Part shown: piece after piece, positions 51,166 through 59,178 of the stretch | Layout of the letters: the number at the start of each line of letters is the position of its first letter | Numbering within the stretch: position 1 is the stretch's first letter | Assembly: GCF_019175365.1 (NCBI RefSeq) | Contig: NZ_CP059572.1 | Location: forward strand, 2,480,001 to 2,544,000 | From: Actinomadura graeca | GTDB taxonomy: Bacteria > Actinomycetota > Actinomycetes > Streptosporangiales > Streptosporangiaceae | Direction: 5' to 3' | DNA length: 64,000 nt | The notes under the pieces: model-generated | What the model was told of the DNA's origin: nothing | Database searches by the model: none | The model's input: the letters and a program-made list of their open reading frames with translations, nothing else | Program-made: the position numbers and the translations under genes

Positions 51166-51422
51166 GACGCCTCAGCCTCCTCCACTGCGAAGAACCCCGC
51201 GTTGCGCCCGATGTAGGGCAGCCACTCCTCGGGCACCTCGGACTCCCGGTAGATCGCGTCGACCGGGCAGACCGTGACGCACACGTCACAGTCGATGCAC
51301 CGCTCCGGATCGATGAAGTACTGCTCGGCCGCCTCGTCCGTCTCGATGCAGTCGGCGGGGCAGACGTCCACGCACGCCCCGTCCTTCACTCCCTCACACG
51401 GCTGTGTGATCACGAACGCCAT
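51162..51422 (-). CDS. 7Fe ferredoxin
   Basis: 86 residues. CEGVKDGACVDVCP gives the C-x7-C-x3-CP ligands of a [3Fe-4S] cluster, and CIDCDVCVTVCP the C-x2-C-x2-C-x3-CP ligands of a [4Fe-4S] cluster. The acidic C-terminal extension is typical of actinobacterial ferredoxins. It probably feeds electrons to an oxygenase of region E, such as the diiron protein or the desaturase. It follows the Rieske gene by 15 bp. Confidence 0.92.
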   Translation of the reverse strand: MAFVITQPCEGVKDGACVDVCPADCIETDEAAEQYFIDPERCIDCDVCVTVCPVDAIYRESEVPEEWLPYIGRNAGFFAVEEAEAS

Positions 51423-51437
51423 TCTCGGAATCCCCTC

Positions 51438-51680
51438 TCAGCTTCTCTCGACCGTGCCGGCGGAGGCGGGGGCCGGCAGTTTCGGGCATGCCGGCCCGCG
51501 CAGACGGTCACCGGTCCGGACGTCGAATGTCGCGCCGTGCCAGGCGCAGCGCAGGAACGGCCCGTTCAGATATCCCTCGGCGAGCGGGGCGCCGCGGTGC
51601 GGGCACTGTTCCGGGATCTCGTATTCGCGTCCCTCGTACCGGACGACCAGCCGGCCGTCGGAAAGGCGTTCCGGTGACAT
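51438..51680 (-). CDS. Small Rieske [2Fe-2S] ferredoxin
   Basis: 80 residues with both Rieske ligand pairs: CPHRG and CAWHGATFD, spaced as in NirD/Rieske ferredoxins of aromatic dioxygenases. There is no catalytic oxygenase domain attached. As it shares one base with the stop of the 573-residue gene upstream (TGATG), it is likely the redox partner of that protein or of the diiron enzyme. Confidence 0.9.
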   Translation of the reverse strand: MSPERLSDGRLVVRYEGREYEIPEQCPHRGAPLAEGYLNGPFLRCAWHGATFDVRTGDRLRGPACPKLPAPASAGTVERS

Positions 51681-53401
51681 CACGCGGCCCCCTCCGTCCG
51701 GGGAAGCTTCTTCCCGTACTTCGCGTCGAATTCCAGGCCCCGTTCGTACACCGCGTCCGCGATCCATCCAAGCCATTCCGCCAGCCGGCTCGCGGCGGGA
51801 ATGTCGGACGGGCGGAACTCCAGGTGCTCGCGGTAGAACGTGCGGTTCAGCCGGATGTCCGCCAGGCCCTTCCAGGTGATCCCCTCGTGGTGCACGTGGG
51901 TGGGGACACGGCAGCTCATCCGGATCCCGGCCGCGCGGTGGCCCTCGTGGTTGGCGTCCTCGGCGACCGCGATGTCCGGGACGTTGAAGGACTGGGCCTT
52001 GAAACGGCGCACGAGGGTGTAGTTCTGCGCCTTCTTGACCACGTTGTAACGGAGCCGCTGGCCGATCGCGTTGGCGATCCTGACGAAGTCGAACGGCACG
52101 CCCTCGGCCGACCAGTCGAATCCGCCGGCGAAGGCGGTGTAGCAGAACACGTCCTCGTAATCGAGCGTCCAGGGCGCCGCCAGCTTGGCGTTCGACATCG
52201 GCGCGGTGAAGATCGCGTAGTCGACGGGCAGCAGCTCGTCGGCGACCGCCCACGCCCCCAGCGTCCTGATCACGTCGGTGGGCGTCAGGCCCGCCGCCAC
52301 CGCGTTGTCCACGGCGGCCGCCCACGCCGCGGGGCCCTCCCCGGCCAGCGGCGCGCCGAACGCCGTCTCCAGCCGCCCGCGCAGCGTGGCCGGCAGCGGC
52401 AGCGCCTCCGCGCAGGACCGGCGCGGGACGAGGAACTCGCGGCGCTCCCAGTTGGAGCCGTCGAACTGGAGGCAGCGCAGATGGTCCCGTTCGATCCGGA
52501 CTCGCAGCCCGCCGTACAGCCTGGCGAGGTCCGCGATCCCCTCGGGCAGGGGCGCCGGGGGGATGCCGAGCACCTGCTCGTAGGCGCGCACGCGGCGGAC
52601 CACGAAATCGGCGACCAGCGGCAGCGAGATGATCGACTGGTTGAGCTCCTGGAGGCAGAACCCCGCCTCCCGCCACATCAGCGCGAGGGTGGCGACCGCC
52701 AGCTGCGAGTCCGTCCACGCCGCCGGGTCGGTGCTCGCGCAGCGCTGGAGCACCGCGCCGACGCCGCGGTTGTCCTCGGTCCGGCCGTCCAGGAAGAACC
52801 TGACCTGCTCCAAGCCCTCGACGCGCTGCCTGAACTCCAGCAGCAGCAGCGGGCGCTCCTCCTCCCGCAGGCCCGTCCAGACGGCGAGCGCCCGATCCCG
52901 CAGGCGCGCCCGCCAGGGCTTCGGGGTCGCCCGCAAGAACGGGGCCCCGGCGAGGACGGCGTCCTTCAGCGTTCCCGCCGGTTCGCCGGTGAGCCCGAAC
53001 TCGCGGGCGAAGACCGCCGCGGGGTCCTCGGCGTCCGCCAGCAGCAGGAGCACGCGGGCGTGCAGGTCCAGGGCCGCGGGCAGGTCCCCGGACGTGCGGC
53101 CGAGCGCGAGCGCCAGGACGTACCAGGAGTCCGGCTCGGCCTCCCCGTAGGGGATCTTCATCCGGTACCAGGCGTCGTAGAACAGCGCGCGGTCGCGGCC
53201 GTCCACCCGGTCGAGGATCCGGGCGACGGCCGCCCGGTCGCCGCCCGGCTCCGCCAACGTCTCCGGTCCCCCCGCGCGGCCCGCCGCGAGCAGGCCCAGC
53301 GCGACCGCCCGGTCGTCCTCGGCGGCGTCGTCGTGCAGGACGCGGAGCCGGTAGCGGACGTCGGTGTCCAGCGGTGCCAGCGCCGTCTCGGTCTCGATCA
53401 T
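51680..53401 (-). CDS. Unrecognised 573-aa protein of region E
   Basis: I cannot assign a family. 573 residues, no signal peptide and no clear membrane helix. The first 290 residues are helical and Leu/Arg/Glu-rich (ALGLLAAGRAGG, LDLHARVLLLLADAEDP, RPLLLLEFRQRVEGLEQVRFFLDG). The C-terminal half is richer in aromatic residues and has candidate metal ligands: MSNAKLAAPWTLDYEDVFCYTAFAGGFDW, VAEDANHEGHRAAG, and VPTHVHHEGITWKG. The HEGH and HVHHEG segments are the best hints of a metal site. Coupled on both sides (ATGA with GNAT, TGATG with Rieske), so it is a core member of the operon, possibly a novel redox enzyme supplied by the Rieske protein. Confidence 0.75.
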   Translation of the reverse strand: MIETETALAPLDTDVRYRLRVLHDDAAEDDRAVALGLLAAGRAGGPETLAEPGGDRAAVARILDRVDGRDRALFYDAWYRMKIPYGEAEPDSWYVLALALGRTSGDLPAALDLHARVLLLLADAEDPAAVFAREFGLTGEPAGTLKDAVLAGAPFLRATPKPWRARLRDRALAVWTGLREEERPLLLLEFRQRVEGLEQVRFFLDGRTEDNRGVGAVLQRCASTDPAAWTDSQLAVATLALMWREAGFCLQELNQSIISLPLVADFVVRRVRAYEQVLGIPPAPLPEGIADLARLYGGLRVRIERDHLRCLQFDGSNWERREFLVPRRSCAEALPLPATLRGRLETAFGAPLAGEGPAAWAAAVDNAVAAGLTPTDVIRTLGAWAVADELLPVDYAIFTAPMSNAKLAAPWTLDYEDVFCYTAFAGGFDWSAEGVPFDFVRIANAIGQRLRYNVVKKAQNYTLVRRFKAQSFNVPDIAVAEDANHEGHRAAGIRMSCRVPTHVHHEGITWKGLADIRLNRTFYREHLEFRPSDIPAASRLAEWLGWIADAVYERGLEFDAKYGKKLPRTEGAA

Positions 53402-54036
53402 CGGCCGGCCTCCGCGATCAGCGTCTTGATGGTGACGGCGTCCAGGTGGAAGACCGCGAACTCCCCGGGGCCGGCCAGCCCGTCGGGGTCCTCCAGATGG
53501 CCGGTGAACCGCGGCCGCAGGCCGATCCCCCGGACGACGCGGCCGATCCCCTCGTTGCGGGTCCGGGTCTCCAGGACCAGGCCGTCGATCGGGTATTCCG
53601 CGAGGACGTGATCGGCGATCACCGGCAGGCTGTGCCACAGGATCGCGGAGGTGAAGCCGCGCCCGCGCGCCTCCGGGTCGGTGAGGTGGACGTGGACGTA
53701 GCCGTAAGGGCGCCCCAGGATGTTGATGTTGGTGTAGCCGATGACGTCGTCGTCCCGGCGGAAGGTGTAGCCGAGGGCGGCGTCGCGCCGCCCGTCGCGG
53801 CGGCACATCGCGCGGAAGCGCTCCCGGGTCTCCTCCCGGGTGCCGAGCCTCGCCCGGTCGATGCCGAGGAAGTCCAGGTCGGCGATTCCGTCGTGCCAGT
53901 ACGCGACGAACGCCCCGATGTCGTCCTCGATCATGTCGCGGACGCTCAGTTCACCGTCCCCGTGCGCGAATCGCAGCAATTCCATCCGGTTCGTGACCCC
54001 CGTTCCCGTCCGATGCGCGCCCCCACGATCGCGCAT
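53398..54036 (-). CDS. GNAT-family N-acetyltransferase
   Basis: Up to 212 residues. The acetyl-CoA-binding motif A reads VHVHLTDPEARGRGFTSAILWHSL (RGRGF is the QxxGxG/A loop), preceded by LGYTFRRDDDVIGYTNI and followed by VLETRTRNEGIGRVVRGIGLRPRF, the usual GNAT order. It may N-acylate an amine intermediate. ATG 54036 lies in an AT-rich promoter-like stretch; an ATG at 53985 (MELLRFAHG) is an equally reasonable start, and neither has a good ribosome site. First gene of the minus-strand operon, divergent from the ACP gene. Confidence 0.78.
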   Translation of the reverse strand: MRDRGGAHRTGTGVTNRMELLRFAHGDGELSVRDMIEDDIGAFVAYWHDGIADLDFLGIDRARLGTREETRERFRAMCRRDGRRDAALGYTFRRDDDVIGYTNINILGRPYGYVHVHLTDPEARGRGFTSAILWHSLPVIADHVLAEYPIDGLVLETRTRNEGIGRVVRGIGLRPRFTGHLEDPDGLAGPGEFAVFHLDAVTIKTLIAEAGR

Positions 54037-54142
54037 TTGTAATTACCTACATAGTCCGACATCACGGTCCTCTTTCGGTTCTCACTCGGTCTATGGCAGG
54101 TCTACGCAAGGTACACGGTGGGTACACCCGAGTCGCCGCTCC

Positions 54143-54172
54143 TTGTTGGGCGGTGACGGAATCGCTTATAAC
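54143..54172 (+). promoter_or_regulatory. Promoter of the plus-strand region E operon
   Basis: TTGTTG (54143-54148), 18-bp spacer, TATAAC (54167-54172; five of six -10 matches). Predicted start near 54179, 30 bp before the ACP start codon. The 172-bp gap 54037-54208 also serves the divergent GNAT operon. Confidence 0.6.
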
Positions 54173-54208
54173 GTCGGTAGGTGACGCAGCCGCTGGAATG
54201 AGGTCAGC

Positions 54209-54460
54209 TTGATAAATCCCGACGAAGTGATCGCCATGATCCGGAAGAAGCTGCGGAACAAGATTCCCGCCGGAGCGGAACTCGACCAGGACACCGAGCT
54301 GGAGGGACTGGGGCTGTCCAGCCTCCAGATCGCCGACGTCGTGTTCGCCCTGGAAGATCGTTTCGAGTTCGAGTTCGAGCTGGAAAGGGCGCTCGCCATG
54401 AAGACCGTCGGCGACATCGTCACCGTCGCGAACCAGGCCCTCTCCGAACACCAGGCGTGA
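54209..54460 (+). CDS. Acyl carrier protein
   Basis: 83 residues, TTG start preceded by GAGGT. The modification site is GLGLSSLQIADVV: Ser38 is the predicted phosphopantetheine Ser and the usual Asp before it is Ser37. The helix-III region is strongly acidic/aromatic (LEDRFEFEFELE). First gene of the plus-strand operon, 10 bp before the diiron enzyme, which likely acts on the acyl chain it carries. Confidence 0.85.
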   Translation: MINPDEVIAMIRKKLRNKIPAGAELDQDTELEGLGLSSLQIADVVFALEDRFEFEFELERALAMKTVGDIVTVANQALSEHQA

Positions 54461-54470
54461 GCGGGGACCG

Positions 54471-55571
54471 GTGGAGCACCAGACCGCGGCCGGCCTCGCG
54501 GACCTGGCCGGGACCTGGGCCGTCCCGGCGGGCGGCGAGGCGCTGTTCACATGGGAGTACGACCGTCCGGCAGAACGGCTCCTGCGGCTGTACACCAAGG
54601 GGAAGCAGCGGCAGTGGGACGCGGACGAGCGGCTCGACTGGAGCCACGAGGTCGATCCGTCCGACCCGCTGGGGATGCCCGACGAGCTGATCTGGATCGC
54701 CGACTCCGAACTCTGGGACCGGCTGCCCGAGAAAGAGCGCGCGCACGTGCGCGTGCACACCGCCGGCTGGACGTATTCGCAGTTCCTGCACGGTGAGCAG
54801 GGCGCCCTCGTCTGCGCCGCCCGGGTCGTGCAGATGGTCCCCGATATCAACGCCAAATTCTTCGCCTCCACCCAGGTCATGGACGAGGCGCGGCACGTCG
54901 AGGGATTCAGCCGGTACCTGCGGGAGAAGATCGGCGTCGGCTACGGGGTCACGAGCTCGCTCCAGGGGCTGCTGGAGGCGATCGTCCGCGACAGCCGGTG
55001 GGACTTCACCTACCTGGGAATGCAGGTCCTGATCGAGGGGCTGGCGCTGGCGTCCTTCGGGATCCAGCGCGACATGATGACCGACCCGCTGGCGAAGGCG
55101 TTCAACGCCTATGTCCTCCAGGACGAGGCGCGGCACGTCGCGTTCGGCCAGCACGCGCTGAGCGAGTACTACCGGGAGATCACCGACGCCGAGCGGAGCG
55201 AGCGCGAGGAGTTCGCCCTGGAGGCGTGCCACGTGCTGCACGACCGGTTCGCCGGCGAGGAGCTCTGGTCCAACCTCGACTACGGCACGCGGGAGTGCAT
55301 CGAGATCACCAGGGAGTCGGCGTCGCTGCGCGTCTTCCGCTACCGGCTGTTCTCGCGGATCGTCCCGGCATTGAAGAGCATCCACCTGTTCGGGCCGAAG
55401 ATGCAGGAGGGGCTCGGCAGGCTCGGCCTGCTCCGCTTCGCGAAGGGCGACCTGCACGACATCATGGCCGCCGACGAGCGCGCCGCCCGCGAGATCGAGC
55501 TCGCCCAGCGCAAGCGCGAGATCGACACGGCGATCGAGGCCGGCGGCACCGGTGGCGGGGGTGCGGGGTGA
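54471..55571 (+). CDS. Ferritin-like diiron-carboxylate oxygenase
   Basis: 366 residues. Predicted iron ligands sit in two halves: E109 (FLHGEQGAL), E139 and H142 (MDEARHVEGF), then E189 (LIEGLALASFG), E219 and H222 (QDEARHVAFGQ), the full E, ExxH, E, ExxH set of ribonucleotide-reductase-like and N-oxygenase-type proteins. It probably activates O2 for hydroxylation, desaturation or N-oxidation of an ACP-bound or free substrate. Rieske and 7Fe ferredoxins in the divergent operon may reduce it. A Gly-rich tail ends the protein. GTG start with GGGGA upstream. Confidence 0.82.
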   Translation: MEHQTAAGLADLAGTWAVPAGGEALFTWEYDRPAERLLRLYTKGKQRQWDADERLDWSHEVDPSDPLGMPDELIWIADSELWDRLPEKERAHVRVHTAGWTYSQFLHGEQGALVCAARVVQMVPDINAKFFASTQVMDEARHVEGFSRYLREKIGVGYGVTSSLQGLLEAIVRDSRWDFTYLGMQVLIEGLALASFGIQRDMMTDPLAKAFNAYVLQDEARHVAFGQHALSEYYREITDAERSEREEFALEACHVLHDRFAGEELWSNLDYGTRECIEITRESASLRVFRYRLFSRIVPALKSIHLFGPKMQEGLGRLGLLRFAKGDLHDIMAADERAAREIELAQRKREIDTAIEAGGTGGGGAG

Positions 55572-56353
55572 CCGTGCGGCACGACGGCACCGGCCCCCTG
55601 CGGTCGGCGGAGGAACTGGTCTTCTACGGGATCACCGGCCGCGGCACCCTCCAGGCCCAGGAGCTCTTCCGCTTCATGGAGCGCACCGGGCCGCAGTGGT
55701 GGCTGCCGGTCTCCGGCACCACCCGCGAGGAGTTCTGGACGTCCACGGGGCACGTCCTCATGGCCCGCCACACCGTCGTCCGCGTCCTGGAGGGGGGCTG
55801 CCGCCCGAGCGACGCGGTGACGGTCGAGCACGCCATCTCCCACGGGCGAAGGCCGCGTCCCGGCCGGGACCCGGAGTTCGGGTTCGTGGACCGCCTGGCC
55901 GTCCGGCGCGACGCCGACGGCCTCGTCATCGCCGACCTGACCTCCGACACCGTGTGGGTCGACGTCCGCGACGGGTCGCCCAAGGTCGCCGCGGCGCCGC
56001 CCGGCGGGCTGGACTGCCCGTTCGAGGAGCTGCCCCCGATCGAGCCGTACCCGGAGGCGGGCGAGCCGGTGGCCACCGGCTCGTTCCGCTGGACGGCCCG
56101 CGAGACCGACGTGACCAACCGCCACGTCTCCTTCCCCAGCTACGCCGAGCGCGCCGAGAACGCCCTGGCCGACGCCGGGATCCCGGTGCCGGACCGGCAC
56201 GTGTGGGAGGGCTGGTACCGCCTCGGCTTCGCGGCGGGCGAGGCCACCACCGCCACGGTCGGACGCGCGGGCGCCGCGTTCGTGGTCGGGTTCGCCCCGC
56301 AGGACCGGACGCGTCCCCGCGTCCACGTGCGGATGTCCGGACCCGGCTCATGA
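55568..56353 (+). CDS. Double-hotdog acyl-ACP thioesterase-like protein
   Basis: 261 residues with two hotdog halves. The second carries TDVTNRHVSFPSYAERAEN, which matches the DxNxHVNxxxYxxW active-site stretch of FatA/acyl-ACP thioesterases; the first half (VFYGITGRGTLQAQELFRFMERTG) is the companion fold. It probably releases or offloads the acyl chain from the ACP. GTG start overlaps the diiron stop (GTGA), and its stop overlaps the next gene (ATGA). Confidence 0.75.
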   Translation: MTVRHDGTGPLRSAEELVFYGITGRGTLQAQELFRFMERTGPQWWLPVSGTTREEFWTSTGHVLMARHTVVRVLEGGCRPSDAVTVEHAISHGRRPRPGRDPEFGFVDRLAVRRDADGLVIADLTSDTVWVDVRDGSPKVAAAPPGGLDCPFEELPPIEPYPEAGEPVATGSFRWTARETDVTNRHVSFPSYAERAENALADAGIPVPDRHVWEGWYRLGFAAGEATTATVGRAGAAFVVGFAPQDRTRPRVHVRMSGPGS

Positions 56354-57312
56354 TCGGTCAGGTCGGGGCGGATCCCGCGGTGCCCGTCGACCCCACGGTC
56401 AGGGCGATCCTGGCGCTGGCCCAGGGGCCCGGTGAGGGCGGGTTCGACCCGGAGCGGGCGCGGGCGGGCCTGCGGGCGCTGACCGTCACGGCGCGGTCGC
56501 CCGCCTCCGTGGCGTCCGTGCGCGCCGTCGAGCCGCTCTCGGTCGAAGGCATGGACGCCCGCGTCTACAGGCCGGAGTCGCAGGGCCCCGTCCCGACCGT
56601 CGTGTACTTCCACGGCGGCGGGTTCGTCCTCGGCGACCTGGACACGCACGACAACCACTGCCGGTGGCTGTGCCGCGAGACCGGCGCCGCCGTCGTCTCC
56701 GTCGCCTACCGGCGGGCCCCGGAGTGGCCGTTCCCGGCGGCGGTGGACGACGCCGTCCGGGCCGTCGCGTGGGCGGCCCGGAACGTGGACGCCCTCGGCG
56801 GCCTGCCCGGCCCCCCGGCGGTCGCGGGCGACAGCGCCGGAGCGAACCTGGCGACCGTGACGGCGCAGGTGGGCGCCGGGGGCGGCGGGCCGCGGCCGAG
56901 CGCGCAACTGCTCACCTACCCGGTGACCGACATGCGGGAGGACGCCGGCTACCCGTCGCGGCGGACGTACGGGACCGGCCACCTGCTCACCGCCGACGCG
57001 ATGCGCTGGTTCCGGTCGTGCTACCGGCCCGGCGCGGCATCGCCGCTGGCGTCGCCGATCCTCGGCCGGCTCGCCGGCCTGCCGCCCGCCGTGGTGGTGA
57101 CCATGGGCCACGACCCGCTGCGCGACGAGGGCGAGGCGTACGCGGCGGCCCTCGCCGGCGCCGGGGTGCCCGTGGTGCGGCACCGGTTCGACGCCCTGGT
57201 GCACGGGTCGTTCGAGCTCCCGGTCCTGTCCCCCGCCTGCGCCGAGGCGATGCGCACGGCGTTCGGCTCGTTCCGCGGGCTGCTCACGAGATCCGGTTCG
57301 GAGGCACGATGA
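56350..57312 (+). CDS. Alpha/beta hydrolase (hormone-sensitive-lipase type)
   Basis: 320 residues. Oxyanion-hole motif HGGGF, nucleophile elbow GDSAG, acid Asp in GHDPLRDEG and catalytic His in ALVHGSFEL, all in HSL-family order; length is normal. It may hydrolyse an ester or amide intermediate, or act as a detoxifying deacylase. Coupled by 4-bp overlaps on both sides. Confidence 0.9.
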   Translation: MIGQVGADPAVPVDPTVRAILALAQGPGEGGFDPERARAGLRALTVTARSPASVASVRAVEPLSVEGMDARVYRPESQGPVPTVVYFHGGGFVLGDLDTHDNHCRWLCRETGAAVVSVAYRRAPEWPFPAAVDDAVRAVAWAARNVDALGGLPGPPAVAGDSAGANLATVTAQVGAGGGGPRPSAQLLTYPVTDMREDAGYPSRRTYGTGHLLTADAMRWFRSCYRPGAASPLASPILGRLAGLPPAVVVTMGHDPLRDEGEAYAAALAGAGVPVVRHRFDALVHGSFELPVLSPACAEAMRTAFGSFRGLLTRSGSEAR

Positions 57313-57575
57313 GGCTGTTCCCGCAACGAAGCGCGCGCCGCAGGGTGGTCGCGCTGCTGGCGGAGGTCCGCCCGGAGTCGGCGTCCCGCGCGGCGGCCGG
57401 CGGGGCGCGGCTCGGCCAGGACCTCGGGATGGACTCGCTCGCGACGGCGGCGCTGGCCGTCCGCCTCGCCGAGGAGTTCGAGATCGACCTGGTCGCCCTC
57501 GCCGGGCGGCGCGCCGAGATCGAGACGATCGACGACCTGGTCGCGGTGGTCGAGGAGCTGGCCGATGCCGGCTGA
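57309..57575 (+). CDS. Acyl carrier protein (second of region E)
   Basis: 88 residues with the canonical site LGMDSLATAAL (Ser43). The N-terminus is basic (RLFPQRSARRR), unlike the first ACP, so the two probably meet different partners. It overlaps the following adenylate ligase by 11 bp, pointing to ligase-loaded chains. Confidence 0.88.
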   Translation: MRLFPQRSARRRVVALLAEVRPESASRAAAGGARLGQDLGMDSLATAALAVRLAEEFEIDLVALAGRRAEIETIDDLVAVVEELADAG

Positions 57576-59178
57576 GACGCGGGCCAGGGCGCTGGCCGAC
57601 CTGGTGCCCCGGCTGCTGGAGCTGGAGGACGGCGCCGTCCACCACCTCGTCGGCACCGAGCTCGTCCGGCGGCCGTACCCGGAGCTGTACGCCGACGTCC
57701 GCCGGATCCAGGAGCGGCTGAAGGACGCCGGGGTCGCCGCGGGCACCCGCGTCGGGCTGTGGGGCGGCAACTCCTACGCCTGGGTGGCGCACGAGCTGGC
57801 GCTGCTCGACCTCGGCTGCGTGACGGTGACGCTGCCGTCGGCGGAGTTCGCCGGGGTGCCCGCGGACGAGCTCGCGGAGCGGTACGGGCTCGAACTGCTC
57901 CTGGCCGACGAGGACCGCTGCGCGGGCGCGGGGGACGCGGTGGCACCGCTGACGACCGGCCCGCCGGACGGCCGCAAGATCCGGCTGCGTCCGAGCCCGG
58001 AGCCGCTCGGCCCCGACGTGTTCTCGGTCGTGTTCTCCTCCGGCACGACGGGCGCGGTGAAGGCCATCCAGATCAGCCGCGCCGCCACCGAGGACTGCCT
58101 CGCCGAGTTCGCCCGCCACCACGCGTTCAGGAGCGACGACAGGATCCTCGTCGGCCTGCCGCTGGCCACGTTCCAGCAGCGGATCATGCTGTACTGCGCG
58201 CTCTGGTACGGGTTCGACGCGGTCATCGTGGACCCCTCGCCGCTGATGCTGATGGTGCTGAAGCGGGCCCGGCCCACGATCATGGGCGGGCCGCCGGCGT
58301 TCTACGAACTGCTGGAGAACCGGTTCGGCAGCCGCCCGGCCTACCTGAGGACGCCGCTGCGGGCCCTGTCCCGGGTGATCCGGTGCACGCTGCCCGCCGG
58401 GGCCCGGCGCCGCGCCCTCGCCCTGGTGTTCCGCCAGGCGCACGCGGCGTACGGCGGCCGGATGCGGCTGATGCTCAGCGGGTCGGCGCCGCTGCGCGCG
58501 TCCACCGCCGAGGTGTTCGCCATGGCGGGCCTGCCGCTGTTCCAGTTGTACGGGCTGACCGAGTCCGGCTTCATCGCCTGGAACAGCCCCGCCGCCAACC
58601 GCGTCGGGTCGGTGGGGCGGCCGGTGTTCCCCGGCTCGGTGCGGATCGCGCCCGATGGCGAGATCCTGGTGCGCTGGCCGCGCCCGCAGAGCCCCGGCTA
58701 CCTCGGCGAGCCGCCCGAGGTCGAGGCCGCGACGTACCGTCCGGACGGCTGGATCGCGACCGGCGACCTCGGGCGCTTCGACGGCGACGGGTACCTGTAC
58801 GTCATCGGCCGCAAGAAGGACGTCATCATCACCCGGGCCGGGTACAAGATCGCGCCGTCGCCGATCGAGCAGCGGATCCTCGCCGATCCCGCCGCGGCGC
58901 AGGCCGTGCTGCTCGGCGGCGGCGACCTCGGCTACGTCGGCGTCGTGGTGGCGCTCCGCGCGCACGCGCCCGACGAGGCCGCCGACCGGATCGGCAGGCG
59001 CGTGGCCGGGATCAACGCCGATCTCCCGGCCGCTTCGGAGATCCACCGTGTCCTGTTCACCAGGGACGAGTTCACCAGAGAGAACGGCCTCATGACGAGC
59101 ACCCTCAAGATCGACCGAGGAGCGGTGGCACGCCGCTACGCGGGCTCCCTGGACCGGGGTGAGCGATGGTCGCGGTGA
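57565..59178 (+). CDS. Acyl-adenylate/acyl-CoA ligase
   Basis: 537 residues, ANL superfamily, close to long-chain acyl-CoA synthetases. ATP loop FSSGTTGAVKAIQIS, A5 motif LYGLTESG, TGD motif (ATGDLGRF), GRKKDVIITRAGYKIAPS and a C-terminal LMTSTLKIDRGAV with the catalytic Lys. The tight coupling to an ACP suggests transfer of a fatty acid to the ACP, though CoA cannot be excluded. The start overlaps the ACP 3' end. Confidence 0.85.
   Translation: MPAETRARALADLVPRLLELEDGAVHHLVGTELVRRPYPELYADVRRIQERLKDAGVAAGTRVGLWGGNSYAWVAHELALLDLGCVTVTLPSAEFAGVPADELAERYGLELLLADEDRCAGAGDAVAPLTTGPPDGRKIRLRPSPEPLGPDVFSVVFSSGTTGAVKAIQISRAATEDCLAEFARHHAFRSDDRILVGLPLATFQQRIMLYCALWYGFDAVIVDPSPLMLMVLKRARPTIMGGPPAFYELLENRFGSRPAYLRTPLRALSRVIRCTLPAGARRRALALVFRQAHAAYGGRMRLMLSGSAPLRASTAEVFAMAGLPLFQLYGLTESGFIAWNSPAANRVGSVGRPVFPGSVRIAPDGEILVRWPRPQSPGYLGEPPEVEAATYRPDGWIATGDLGRFDGDGYLYVIGRKKDVIITRAGYKIAPSPIEQRILADPAAAQAVLLGGGDLGYVGVVVALRAHAPDEAADRIGRRVAGINADLPAASEIHRVLFTRDEFTRENGLMTSTLKIDRGAVARRYAGSLDRGERWSR

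Noticed and set aside
50611..54036. Hydrazine/azoxy-type pathway based on a cupin plus diiron enzyme
   Set aside because: The cupin is not fused to a methionyl-tRNA-synthetase-like domain and no lysine N-hydroxylase is present, so the specific claim is unsupported.
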